Below are positions 55,909-64,000 of a stretch of 64,000 nt of DNA, piece after piece; positions within the stretch are counted from its first letter, which is position 1, and every line of letters starts with the position of its first letter. Origin of the DNA: Helicobacter sp. MIT 05-5293 (lineage in GTDB: Bacteria; Campylobacterota; Campylobacteria; Campylobacterales; Helicobacteraceae); the NCBI RefSeq assembly GCF_000765665.2, contig NZ_JROZ02000003.1:172309-236308 (forward strand). Reading direction: 5' to 3'. A model generated the notes under the pieces. The model was not told the origin of the DNA. It worked only from the letters and a program-made list of their open reading frames with translations, and made no database searches. Made by a program: the position numbers and the translations under genes.

Positions 55909-58900
55909 TCAGTGAATCTGATTATTTTTTTCTTTATCGGAATGATCGCTGGAAGCATCAGAATCAGTGTCTTCTGTTTCTTGTGGAGTAGGCGTAACTT
56001 CATTTTGATTTTGAAAATCTTGCTCTAAATGTTCGGGTGTGTCAAAGTCTTGAATGGGAAGATTCTCTTCTGAAAATGAAGGTTGCGGTAAGGATTCACT
56101 AGATTGTTCATCTCCAATAAACATTTGAGCAAGATCATCAAGCGGCTTGAAAATACGCTCAATCATCTTAAAGGGTGCAGTCAAAATATCTTCTGCAATA
56201 CCCACTTCACTTTTGGGATCATCAAGTGTCCCTTTTATGGCAATATTTGTCGAGAATTTGCCATCTTCACCCAAAATCACATAACCAACAATAGGGATTT
56301 TGCTAATAATATCTGCAAGTGTTTTGATTGTAAAAGCTTCAAGGGCAATATCAAGCGTTTTATCTTCAAGATTAATAAAACCTTCGCCTTTCACATCAAT
56401 AGAAGTCCCGATAAGATTGATTGTCTCTAATGCAAAATATTGATCTTTTACAGAGAAAAAGACTTCTCCATGTTTGATTTCATAGCCACTTGAGCCTAAA
56501 CCCGGCTTTCTGAAAGTAACTAATGCGGGGATTGTATCAATCAAAGCCAAAATGTTTTGCACAATAGCAAAATCTTTAAAAATAGTGTTTTGCATGGAGA
56601 TTTTGCCACGCAATGCACCTTCTTCATAGACGCCTCTAAAGTTAAACAAACCGCCTGAAAAAATTTCTTTATCCCATACTTGATTCAAAAATTTATCACT
56701 AAAATTATTAAGCTTAATTTGTGCGATAGAGTGAAAAATATCCACATTTGCTACACCATTGCCATAAGTCGCATCAGCACGAATAATGCCATCACGCAAT
56801 GATATAGCGACAATGTCGGTAGGGATCATAAAATTATCCAAGTAAAAATTCATATTACGCGCTTCGACATAGGTAAGGTAGGGTTGGATATTATGCTCTC
56901 TTTCGTAACGTCTTTTGAGTTGGATAAAATCTTGTTCTGCTTGGTATTGTTCTGGAGTGATTTTTTGTTTTTCTTCACTTTTTTCGTTGAGTTGGGCAAG
57001 CACAGGGATAGAGCTACTAAAGATTTCATCAATTTTCAAATTATAATCATTAAGGATAATTTTTATCGTATTATTGGTTTTAATAAATATTAATTTTTTA
57101 TCTTTAGAAGCCATTAAAATACCATTAGCACCGATTTTTCCTTCCATACTGATATGTTTTAAACGTTGAGAATCTTTATGATAAATAGGATATGCTAAGT
57201 CATCAACATCTATGGCAATATCAATAGTATCAAAATTTTGCGTATTAAGGCTGATAGAGCCTTTTTTGATACCGACATATTGCAAAAGAGGAGAGTATGT
57301 ATAGACCTTGTCTAAATCTTGCAATGTGATAGTATTGTTTTTATCAGCAATGGACATTTGAACGCCAAATATGGGTATGCTAAGAATCTTTGTTTGGTGA
57401 GCTAAATCCCCGACAATATCAATAGAAGCAATCTGTTTTTTATCAATTTTTAGAATCTCTATTCCTGCCCCTCCTTGTGAATCTTGATGAATCGCTTTGA
57501 TGATGCGTTGTGTGGTCTCATCGGCATCTTTGGGGATTTTGGGCAGAGTCGCTGATGAGGTAGTAAAATTTTTTGTTGAGAGTGCGAAAGTATCAATGCC
57601 AAGATTTGCTTTTAAAGCGAGGGTATTCAGATCCCAATCGACATTGAGAGTGCCTTTGATGCTATTAGCATAATTGACTTTGGTTTGATTGACAGAAATA
57701 CTCCTTTTTTTACTATCAGCTTTAAATGCAATATTTAGTCCGCTCACATCGATTTTCTGCCCTTGACTGATTTGAAGCGTTGATTGTGGGCTGATGATAT
57801 GACCATTGACTAATACCTGTGTATTTGCCTTTTGAGGTGTAATATCAAGCCCTAGATTCACGCGTAGATTTGAATCTACACTTCGAATGGGCAGCGGAAT
57901 TTGGAAATTTCCTAGCAGATTTGCCAAAGCATCATTAATCTTGACATTGTTTGAGAGGATATTTATTTTGACGCTTAGTGGTTGGGCAAAAACATTACTT
58001 AATCTTACTTCGGAGCCATCAAGTTTAATATCTGTAAATGTGGGTTCTTTGAGTGCAAAGACAATATCTTCATTCTTGACATAAACGAGTGCGTTTGTAG
58101 CCTTGATAGGCTCAAGATTCGGAGAAAGATAAACTTTGGGAGACACAATCACCGCATCAAGTTCGAGGGATTTTTGTAGATTCTTTAAAAAACGATAATC
58201 AAGCGTGCTGTAAAACTTTAATGAGTTGATTTTTAACGAATCGTAACGAACATTTCTGAAAAGCCAATTATTTAAAGTCGCATTATTGAGTCTTTTGATA
58301 TAGGGTTTGATTGTCTCGAGATTGTAAAGATTTGAGCTTGAAATATCCATACTGATTTTTTGAAAATTTGTAAGACCTTTGACATAAAGTGTAGGTTGTT
58401 CGGGATCTTTTGTTTGTTCTTTGGGTGAAATTTCAATATCCATTTCAATGGTATTTTTGATGGAATGATAAATAAATTTCCCGTCAATTTGCAAACCAAA
58501 GCGCATTAAATCAAGCTGATAAATGTTTAGTTCTGTTACCTTTCTGTGATTCTCAATTGCAAAAATAGCGACTAATTCAGGACCGATAATCTTGTATTCT
58601 TTACCATCATAATGGACGCTCCGATCTTTTTTATCTGCAAAAATAATCTTTTGGATATTGAGTTTTTCAAAATATGAGATTACAAAAAGAAACTTTTTTA
58701 TCATGCCCCCGATATTGTCAGCACTCCATAGGGTTTCTTCAAACTCTTCCTCGTTCATATCGGGGGATTCTTGCAGGTTTGAAATATCAAGTGTTTCGAT
58801 TTCCAAAATAAGCTTGTTATTTAATCTTAGATAAAATCCATCGATTTGAATCTTTCCAATGACGATTTGAGGACTATAAATACCATTGGAGAGGATCTTA

Positions 58901-58980
58901 TATCCCATTGCAAAGAGTGTGATTAAAATGCCCAATAAAATAAGAATATTAGCTATATTTTTGGATTTTCTTGTCATCAT
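55909..58980 (-). CDS. Large AsmA/YhdP-like inner-membrane protein
   Basis: A 1023-residue protein. One N-terminal transmembrane helix (ILILLGILITLFAMGYKIL) precedes a very long periplasmic beta-rich region. A C-terminal AsmA2-like segment reads IKHGEVFFSVKDQYFALETINLIGTSIDVKGEGFINLEDKTLDIAL, followed by a KIPIVGYVILGEDGKFSTNIAIKGTLDDPK segment of DUF3971/YhdP type. An acidic Ser-rich tail ends it. Members of this superfamily (AsmA, TamB, YhdP) bridge the membranes and move phospholipids outward. Its 5' end overlaps mltG head to head, so both N-terminal membrane helices share DNA. Confidence 0.8.
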   Translation of the reverse strand: MMTRKSKNIANILILLGILITLFAMGYKILSNGIYSPQIVIGKIQIDGFYLRLNNKLILEIETLDISNLQESPDMNEEEFEETLWSADNIGGMIKKFLFVISYFEKLNIQKIIFADKKDRSVHYDGKEYKIIGPELVAIFAIENHRKVTELNIYQLDLMRFGLQIDGKFIYHSIKNTIEMDIEISPKEQTKDPEQPTLYVKGLTNFQKISMDISSSNLYNLETIKPYIKRLNNATLNNWLFRNVRYDSLKINSLKFYSTLDYRFLKNLQKSLELDAVIVSPKVYLSPNLEPIKATNALVYVKNEDIVFALKEPTFTDIKLDGSEVRLSNVFAQPLSVKINILSNNVKINDALANLLGNFQIPLPIRSVDSNLRVNLGLDITPQKANTQVLVNGHIISPQSTLQISQGQKIDVSGLNIAFKADSKKRSISVNQTKVNYANSIKGTLNVDWDLNTLALKANLGIDTFALSTKNFTTSSATLPKIPKDADETTQRIIKAIHQDSQGGAGIEILKIDKKQIASIDIVGDLAHQTKILSIPIFGVQMSIADKNNTITLQDLDKVYTYSPLLQYVGIKKGSISLNTQNFDTIDIAIDVDDLAYPIYHKDSQRLKHISMEGKIGANGILMASKDKKLIFIKTNNTIKIILNDYNLKIDEIFSSSIPVLAQLNEKSEEKQKITPEQYQAEQDFIQLKRRYEREHNIQPYLTYVEARNMNFYLDNFMIPTDIVAISLRDGIIRADATYGNGVANVDIFHSIAQIKLNNFSDKFLNQVWDKEIFSGGLFNFRGVYEEGALRGKISMQNTIFKDFAIVQNILALIDTIPALVTFRKPGLGSSGYEIKHGEVFFSVKDQYFALETINLIGTSIDVKGEGFINLEDKTLDIALEAFTIKTLADIISKIPIVGYVILGEDGKFSTNIAIKGTLDDPKSEVGIAEDILTAPFKMIERIFKPLDDLAQMFIGDEQSSESLPQPSFSEENLPIQDFDTPEHLEQDFQNQNEVTPTPQETEDTDSDASSDHSDKEKNNQIH

Positions 58981-59857
58981 TGCCCTAACTTTTATGTTTT
59001 ATTTATTGTTGCCTGTGCAGACCGAACGCATTGTGAATCTACCCAAAGGTTCGCTTAATAAAATTATAACATATTTAGGAGAAAATGGGCAATCTCTTAA
59101 CCCACTAGATACGTATATAATCCGAATGCTTGGCGTGCCTCAAAGCGGTTATATTGATATGAAGCATGAGATTTTGCCTAGAGGAGCATATCTCAAAGCA
59201 CTTGTAAGCTCAAAAGCTGCCACGAAAGAAGTAACATTGATTCCGGGTGAGACGATGTATTTTTTTATCCGCTCTCTTGCACAGAGATTCCCACTTTCTG
59301 TTGAATCTTTAGAATCTGCGTATGATAAGTATTTCCCTTATCCTGATGGTGTGATTTTCCCTGATACTTATAAACTTCCTGTGGGGGTTGATGAAGATGA
59401 GATGATGAAAACGCTTTATGATATGTCGATAAAACGACATCAACAAAGTGCGATAGAATTGCTTGGAGAATATAATGAGGCAGAATGGTTTAAATATGTG
59501 AGTATGGCTTCAATCGTCCAAAAAGAAGCCGCTGATAATCAAGAGATGCCAATCGTTGCTGCTGTGATTTTTAATCGCATCAAGATTGGTATGCCTTTGC
59601 AAATGGACGGCTCATTGAATTATGGTCCGTATTCACACTCAAAAGTTACACCCGAACGCATTCGCAATGATGATACGCCTTATAATACTTACCGAAATAA
59701 AGGTGTGCCTCCCTATCCTGCAGGGAGTGTGAGTATCCAAGCGATTAAAAGCGTGCTTCACCCTGCAGATGTGGATTATTTATATTTTGTGCGTGATAGG
59801 GCAAGTGGGAAACATAAATTCAGTAAAACATACGGAGAACATCGAAGTAACTTCTAG
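58928..59857 (+). CDS. mltG: Endolytic murein transglycosylase MltG (YceG-like)
   Basis: ATG 58928 (MPNKIRILAIFLDFLVII) gives 309 residues with one membrane helix; an upstream in-frame codon at 58886 would add 14 unlikely residues. The YceG domain has VTLIPGETMYFFIRSLA, YPDGVIFPDTYKLP, the active-site helix VSMASIVQKEAADNQEMPIVAAVIFNRI and the end KGVPPYPAGSVSIQAIKSVLHP. SIVQKE replaces the more usual SIVEKE; the second Glu is kept. It cleaves nascent glycan strands. H. pylori HP0587, labelled aminodeoxychorismate lyase, is the same protein. Confidence 0.88.
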   Translation: MPNKIRILAIFLDFLVIIALTFMFYLLLPVQTERIVNLPKGSLNKIITYLGENGQSLNPLDTYIIRMLGVPQSGYIDMKHEILPRGAYLKALVSSKAATKEVTLIPGETMYFFIRSLAQRFPLSVESLESAYDKYFPYPDGVIFPDTYKLPVGVDEDEMMKTLYDMSIKRHQQSAIELLGEYNEAEWFKYVSMASIVQKEAADNQEMPIVAAVIFNRIKIGMPLQMDGSLNYGPYSHSKVTPERIRNDDTPYNTYRNKGVPPYPAGSVSIQAIKSVLHPADVDYLYFVRDRASGKHKFSKTYGEHRSNF

Positions 59858-59958
59858 ATTTATTTTTTTTTAAGTAAATTTGTTTCATAGTTAGCAAGTT
59901 AAAATTTTTGTTTAACTTTTAAAGATAAAAAGGCTAAAAGCTCGTAGGCAAGGTAATA

Positions 59959-60912
59959 ATGGAGATATTTAAAAAAATTGGTATTATTGGCGGATCTGGT
60001 AATGTTGGGTCTCACATTGCCTTTTTGGCAGCAATGAGAGGTATTGCTAAGCGTATTATTGTCCATAGCATTGACATTCCTCGTTGCAAAGGTGTGAGTC
60101 TTGATGTATCACAAGCTGCTTGCATATTAAATCTACCCACACAAGTAGAAAGTTGTGAAACTCTTGAGGGATTGAAAGATTGTGAAGTGATTATTATGAG
60201 TGCAGGTTTGCCACGCACACCAAATATGACGCGTGAAGATTTACTACTCAAAAATGCACAGATTCTCAAAGACACAATGCGAGAGATTGCTACAATCGCT
60301 CCAGATTCTTTTATTATCGTGGTTTCTAATCCTCTTGATGTTATGACTTATGTCGCTAAGCAAATCAGTGCATTCCCTAAAGAGCGTATTATTGGAATGG
60401 CGGGCGTGCTTGATAGTGCGCGTTTAGGTTATGAAATCAAACAATCTTTGGCAGATTATCACACCTCTGTTTCACCTCTTGTCATTGGTGGGCATGGCGA
60501 TGATATGCTTCCTTTGACTCGCTATTCTCTTGTTAATGATAAAACATTAGATGAAATATTTGATGAGCAAACGCTTTCTCACATTATCAAAGAGACAAAG
60601 AATGGTGGAGCAAAAATCGTGAATTATTATCAAAGAGGCTCGGCATATTTTGCTCCGGCTACTGCTGTTATAAAAATGCTAGAAGTTATTTTGTATGATT
60701 CTCAAGAAGTTTTATCTTGTAGCGTGTATTTAGAAGGTGAATATGGATTGAATGATCTCTGTATGGGGGTCCCTGTCAAATTAGGTAAAAAGGGGGTTGT
60801 GCAAATTGTAACACTCAATTTAAGTCAGCAAGAACAAGAAAGATTGAATATCTCTGCAGAGGGTATTCGCAAGCAAATTAAGATTCTCGCCGATAATCAT
60901 TTGTTTGATTAA
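59959..60912 (+). CDS. mdh: Malate dehydrogenase (lactate/malate dehydrogenase family)
   Basis: A 317-residue NAD-dependent dehydrogenase. It has Rossmann start KIGIIGGSGNVGSHIAFLAA, the mobile loop AGLPRTPNMTREDLLLKNA with Arg residues that select dicarboxylates, VSNPLDVMTYV, and the catalytic His in VIGGHGDDMLPL. Malate rather than lactate is favoured by the Arg in LPRTP. It interconverts malate and oxaloacetate. H. pylori lacks this gene and uses a quinone-linked enzyme; here it lies between mltG and oorDABC, next to another TCA step. Confidence 0.9.
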   Translation: MEIFKKIGIIGGSGNVGSHIAFLAAMRGIAKRIIVHSIDIPRCKGVSLDVSQAACILNLPTQVESCETLEGLKDCEVIIMSAGLPRTPNMTREDLLLKNAQILKDTMREIATIAPDSFIIVVSNPLDVMTYVAKQISAFPKERIIGMAGVLDSARLGYEIKQSLADYHTSVSPLVIGGHGDDMLPLTRYSLVNDKTLDEIFDEQTLSHIIKETKNGGAKIVNYYQRGSAYFAPATAVIKMLEVILYDSQEVLSCSVYLEGEYGLNDLCMGVPVKLGKKGVVQIVTLNLSQQEQERLNISAEGIRKQIKILADNHLFD

Positions 60913-60956
60913 GAGAATTTAGATAATGTATTTCAACTTTTAAGAAAGGAAAAGAA

Positions 60957-61268
60957 ATGGGAATTAAAACAGCACCGCAAAATGTTCCTGTATGGATTGA
61001 TGAAACTCGTTGCAAAGGTTGTGATGTATGTGTATCACTCTGTCCTAGTGGCGTCTTAGGTATGAAGAAAGATGAACATAAGATTCTGGGTAAAATTATT
61101 TCTGTAGCATATCCTGAAAGCTGCATAGGTTGTCGAGAATGTGAGCTACATTGTCCGGATTTTGCTATCTTTGTCGCAGATAAAAGCGAATTTAAATTTG
61201 CTAAAGTCAGTAAAGAGGCTCAAGAAAGAGCGACAAGAATTAAAGAAAACAAGTTTATGGTTATTTAA
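60957..61268 (+). CDS. oorD: 2-oxoglutarate:acceptor oxidoreductase, delta (ferredoxin) subunit
   Basis: A 103-residue 2x[4Fe-4S] ferredoxin-like subunit with CKGCDVCVSLCPSG and CIGCRECELHCPDFAI. In H. pylori (HP0588-HP0591) and Campylobacter, OorDABC oxidises 2-oxoglutarate to succinyl-CoA and passes electrons to a low-potential acceptor, replacing the NAD-linked dehydrogenase. AAGGAAAAG precedes ATG 60957. First gene of the four-gene operon. Confidence 0.94.
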   Translation: MGIKTAPQNVPVWIDETRCKGCDVCVSLCPSGVLGMKKDEHKILGKIISVAYPESCIGCRECELHCPDFAIFVADKSEFKFAKVSKEAQERATRIKENKFMVI

Positions 61269-61280
61269 TAAGGAGAAAAG

Positions 61281-62405
61281 ATGCGTGAGTTAATTACAGG
61301 CGGAAATGAGCTAGTAGCACTAGCTGCAATAGAGGTAGGCTGCAGATTCTTTGGAGGTTATCCTATTACTCCTTCAAGTGAAATTGCACACGAAATGAGT
61401 GTGAATCTTCCTAAAATTGGTGGAAAATTTATCCAAATGGAAGATGAAATCAGTGGTATTGCGGTTGCTTTAGGGGCTTCAATGAGTGGAACTAAAGCAA
61501 TGACAGCGACTTCAGGACCGGGTATCTCGCTTAAGGCTGAACAAATCGGTTATGCGTTTATGGCAGAGATCCCCTTAGTCGTGGTTGATGTGATGCGTGG
61601 AGGACCTTCGACAGGGCTTCCTACTCGTGTTTCACAAGGCGATGTGAATCAAGTCAAAGCACCAAGCCACGGAGATTTTTGCTCAATTGCTCTCGCAGTG
61701 GGTAATTTAGAAGAGGCTTACACACAAACGGTTCGTGCATTTAATCTTGCCGAAAAATATATGACACCGGTTTTCTTACTTCTTGATGAGACCGTGGGGC
61801 ATATGCATGGGAAGACCCTTATCCCCGATGTCAAGGATATTCAATCGACAATCGTTCAACGCGAAGAGTTTAAGGGTGATCCTAAAGATTATCAGCCTTA
61901 CAGCGTTCCTCAAGATAAACCCGCTGTTTTGAATCCTTTCTTTAAGGGATACAAATATCATATCACAGGATTGCATCATGGTCCTACAGGATTCCCTACA
62001 GAAGACGAAAAACTTTCACAGAATCTCATTGACAGATTGTTTAATAAAATAGAATCTCATGTTGATGACATTGTCCAATATGAAGAATATCAGCTTGATG
62101 ATGCAGAGATTCTTATCATTGCCTATGGTTCAGTATCTCTTTCCGTCAAAGAAGCAATTATAGATTTACGCAAAGAAGGTGTCAAAGTAGGGCTTTTCCG
62201 TCCTATCACTCTTTGGCCAAGTCCTGCAAAACAAATCCAAGCGTTAGGCAAAAAATTTGATAAAGTTTTAATGATCGAGCTTAATAAAGGACAATATTTG
62301 CAAGAAGTAGAGCGTGTGATGCAAAAGAATGTCCGATTCCTCGGCAAAGCAAATGGTCGAAGTATCTCACCTTCAGAAATCATCAAAACAATTAAGGAGA
62401 TGTAA
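61281..62405 (+). CDS. oorA: 2-oxoglutarate:acceptor oxidoreductase, alpha subunit
   Basis: A 374-residue subunit (pyruvate flavodoxin/ferredoxin oxidoreductase domain I and II). It starts RELITGGNELVALAAIEVGCRFFGGYPITPSSEIAHEM, then MEDEISGIAVALGASMSG and TATSGPGISLKAEQ, with a C-terminal domain ILIIAYGSVSLSVKEAI. It binds substrate and CoA together with OorB. AAGGAG lies before ATG 61281, and 12 bases separate it from oorD. Confidence 0.95.
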   Translation: MRELITGGNELVALAAIEVGCRFFGGYPITPSSEIAHEMSVNLPKIGGKFIQMEDEISGIAVALGASMSGTKAMTATSGPGISLKAEQIGYAFMAEIPLVVVDVMRGGPSTGLPTRVSQGDVNQVKAPSHGDFCSIALAVGNLEEAYTQTVRAFNLAEKYMTPVFLLLDETVGHMHGKTLIPDVKDIQSTIVQREEFKGDPKDYQPYSVPQDKPAVLNPFFKGYKYHITGLHHGPTGFPTEDEKLSQNLIDRLFNKIESHVDDIVQYEEYQLDDAEILIIAYGSVSLSVKEAIIDLRKEGVKVGLFRPITLWPSPAKQIQALGKKFDKVLMIELNKGQYLQEVERVMQKNVRFLGKANGRSISPSEIIKTIKEM

Positions 62406-62406
62406 G

Positions 62407-63234
62407 ATGGCATTTAATTATGAAGAATATCTACGAATAGATAAAATGCCCACACTATGGTGTTGGGGTTGTGGTGATGGTGTGATACTAAAAAGTGTGA
62501 TTCGCGCCATTGATTCATTAGGTTGGAATATGAATGATGTGTGTATCGTGAGTGGGATTGGTTGTAGCGGGAGATTCTCATCTTATGTGAATTGTAATAC
62601 TGTGCATACGACACATGGGCGCACAATGGCATACGCGACAGGGATTAAACTCGCCAATCCCGATAAAAAAGTCATTGTGATTTCAGGTGATGGCGATTCT
62701 ATGGCAATCGGTGGGAATCATACGATTCACGCTTGTCGGCGTAATATTGACCTTAATCTTGTTTTGATTAATAACTTTATCTATGGTTTGACAAATTCTC
62801 AAACTTCACCCACTACGCCTAAGGATTTTTGGACGGTTACTGCTCAATATGGTAATATCGATCCTAATTTTGATCCCTGTGAAATTGCTAATGCTGCGGG
62901 CGCGACTTTTATCGCTCGTGAAAGTGTGCTTTCTCCTAAAAAGCTTGAAAAAGTTCTAATGGACGGATTCTCGCACAAAGGTTTTAGCTTTTTTGATATT
63001 CATAGTAACTGCCATATCAATCTAGGGCGTAAAAACAAAATGGGTGATGCGACTTTGATGCTCAAATGGATAGAATCTCGCCTTGTTGGCAAGAGTAAAT
63101 TTGATACATTAAGTGATGAAGAAAAAATAGGTAAATTCCCTACAGGCATACTCAAACATCAAACTGATAAGATCGAATATTGCGAAGCTTATGACGGAGT
63201 GATCGCAAAAGCTCAAGCGAAAGGAGGACGCTAA
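62407..63234 (+). CDS. oorB: 2-oxoglutarate:acceptor oxidoreductase, beta (TPP) subunit
   Basis: ATG 62407 lies two bases after the oorA stop, with AAGGAG overlapping the oorA end; the longer in-frame start at 62329 lies within oorA and is rejected. The product is 275 residues. It has the Fe-S/TPP-domain motif LWCWGCGDG, CIVSGIGCSGRFSSY, and the TPP pyrophosphate site VISGDGDSMAIGGNHTIHACR with NNFIYGLTNSQTSPTTP. It is the catalytic thiamin subunit. Confidence 0.95.
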   Translation: MAFNYEEYLRIDKMPTLWCWGCGDGVILKSVIRAIDSLGWNMNDVCIVSGIGCSGRFSSYVNCNTVHTTHGRTMAYATGIKLANPDKKVIVISGDGDSMAIGGNHTIHACRRNIDLNLVLINNFIYGLTNSQTSPTTPKDFWTVTAQYGNIDPNFDPCEIANAAGATFIARESVLSPKKLEKVLMDGFSHKGFSFFDIHSNCHINLGRKNKMGDATLMLKWIESRLVGKSKFDTLSDEEKIGKFPTGILKHQTDKIEYCEAYDGVIAKAQAKGGR

Positions 63235-63235
63235 A

Positions 63236-63790
63236 ATGACACATCAACTTCGATTTACAGGTGTCGGGGGACAAGGTGTGCTTTTGGCAGGAGAGATCCT
63301 TGCTGAAGCTCAAATCAAGGACAAAGGCTATGGCGTGAAAGCGGCGACTTATACAAGCCAAGTGCGTGGGGGTCCTACAAAAGTGGATATTCTTCTTAGT
63401 GATGAAGAGATTCTCTATCCTTATGCAAATGAAGGAGAAATTGAATTTATGCTTTCTACTGCGCAAGTGAGTTATGATTCATTTAAAAGCGGTGTGAAAG
63501 AGGGTGGTGTGATTGTGGTTGAGCCAAATCTCGTGAAGCCAAGTCCAGAAGATCTTAAAAAGTTTAAGATTTATGAGATTCCTATCATTACGATTGCTAA
63601 AGAAGAAGTGGGTAATGTCGTAACACAATCTGTTGTGGCACTAGCTATTACTGCGACTTTTACTAAATGTGTGGATAGGGATTTGGTTTTCCAAACAATG
63701 ATAGAAAAAGTGCCACCAAAAGTGCAAGAAGCGAATAAAAAGGCTTTTGAGCTTGGCGAAAAATACGCAAAAGAAGCATTGAGCAAATAA
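63236..63790 (+). CDS. oorC: 2-oxoglutarate:acceptor oxidoreductase, gamma subunit
   Basis: A 184-residue gamma domain (POR_C-like): HQLRFTGVGGQGVLLAGEILAEAQ, then GVKAATYTSQVRGGPTKVDILLSDEEI and VVEPNLVKPS. It completes the OorDABC complex. Its ATG is one base past the oorB stop, after AAAGGAGG. Two hairpins downstream probably end the operon. Confidence 0.95.
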   Translation: MTHQLRFTGVGGQGVLLAGEILAEAQIKDKGYGVKAATYTSQVRGGPTKVDILLSDEEILYPYANEGEIEFMLSTAQVSYDSFKSGVKEGGVIVVEPNLVKPSPEDLKKFKIYEIPIITIAKEEVGNVVTQSVVALAITATFTKCVDRDLVFQTMIEKVPPKVQEANKKAFELGEKYAKEALSK

Positions 63791-63854
63791 TATTTATAAG
63801 AAGATTCTCATTGGTAGAATCGCTTTATATTATTTTGCGTCATTTACAAATAGT

Positions 63855-63890
63855 GCAGATTCTAAGTTTCAAGAGACTTTTAGAATCTGC
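63855..63890 (+). terminator. Hairpin downstream of oorC built from the AGATTCTAA word
   Basis: GCAGATTCTAA (63855-63865) pairs perfectly with TTAGAATCTGC (63880-63890), 11 bp, with further partial pairing in the 14-base loop. It lies 65 bases after the oorC stop. There is no long T run, so termination is inferred. Confidence 0.55.
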
Positions 63891-63909
63891 AGTTTCCCAC
63901 AAGATTTTA

Positions 63910-63929
63910 GAATCTAATCGTTTAGATTC
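63910..63929. repeat. Second inverted AGAATCTAA/TTAGATTC pair after oorC
   Basis: GAATCTAA (63910-63917) and TTAGATTC (63922-63929) pair perfectly around a 4-base loop. Together with the hairpin at 63855 it makes the oorC tail rich in this word. No gene is visible from 63791 to 64000. Confidence 0.65.
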
Positions 63930-64000
63930 CTCCTGTATGTTTGTATCTCCGTATTTTATTAAGAGTGGTAGTGTTTTTTGCTCTAAGTGCTTATGCTTCA

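Noticed and set aside
58886..58927. Longer start for mltG
   Set aside because: The 14 extra residues precede the natural basic/hydrophobic signal anchor and lie deeper in the opposing gene; ATG 58928 gives a normal N-terminus.
62329..62406. Upstream start for oorB within oorA
   Set aside because: ATG 62407 has the ribosome site and the usual N-terminus of the subunit; the extension is out-of-frame oorA sequence.
1..64000. tRNA, rRNA, CRISPR arrays, insertion sequences, prophage
   Set aside because: Looked for in every gap; none shows cloverleaf, spacer-repeat or transposase features. Gaps are short, and only 31654-32012 exceeds 300 bases.

Overview
The window is AT-rich, densely packed chromosomal DNA of an epsilonproteobacterium, almost certainly a Helicobacter and more likely an enterohepatic species than H. 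pylori. Several blocks keep H. pylori gene order: crdR-crdS-dnaB-comEC; glyA-lysS-cvpA with a DUF1882 gene; maf-flaB-topA; ispDF next to an HP1021-type regulator; and fliN-nth ... mltG-oorDABC. There are two flagellins (flaA, flaB). Six long homopolymeric C or G tracts (10-13 bases) lie in or beside surface-modification and restriction genes, the usual epsilonproteobacterial sign of phase variation. I found no rRNA, tRNA, IS element or CRISPR array.

Positions 1-9328 (all +) are the most distinctive part. They hold what looks like a complete O-methyl phosphoramidate (MeOPN) pathway of the kind defined in the Campylobacter jejuni capsule locus (Cj1415-Cj1422): L-glutamine kinase (5' end outside the window), gamma-glutamyl-CDP-amidate hydrolase, two paralogous phosphoramidate transferase candidates, two SAM methyltransferases, a CysC-like kinase and a CTP:phosphoglutamine cytidylyltransferase. 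A family-2 glycosyltransferase and a CysQ-type nucleotidase follow. Four of the six tracts are here. As sequenced, transferase 1 and the glycosyltransferase are out of frame (OFF), while methyltransferase 1 and transferase 2 are in frame (ON).

9441-20334: a large lipoprotein of unknown function, an acyl-CoA thioesterase, flaA with a sigma-28 promoter and terminator, a TSUP permease, a DUF1104 secreted protein, the CrdRS-type two-component system, replicative helicase DnaB and competence channel ComEC. 20295-28133 (all -): CvpA, LysS, GlyA, DUF1882, a SPOR-domain protein with internal repeats, then three translationally coupled genes for UDP-GlcNAc-derived diaminouronic acid synthesis (WbpB/WbpD/WbpA-like).

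28417-34797 (+): menaquinone prenyltransferase, two small unknown proteins, aspartate aminotransferase, a 359-base gap with a C11 tract, an LTA-synthase-like sulfatase-fold transferase and MnmD. 34893-46183: the Maf flagellin glycosyltransferase with flaB, topA, an unknown gene, a stand-alone hydE-like gene, PgpA, an atypical response regulator and IspDF. 46370-52317: ThiC, a YciI-like protein and a phase-variable Type IIG restriction-modification enzyme (OFF here) carrying an in-frame palindromic insertion.

52314-58980 (-): a TonB-like protein, FliO, FliN, a CheX-like protein, endonuclease III, FeoA and a large AsmA-like protein. 58928-63790 (+): MltG, malate dehydrogenase and the oorDABC 2-oxoglutarate oxidoreductase. 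The word AGAATCT/AGATTCT is strikingly frequent across the window and forms inverted-pair hairpins at 15418-15450, 63855-63890 and 63910-63929.
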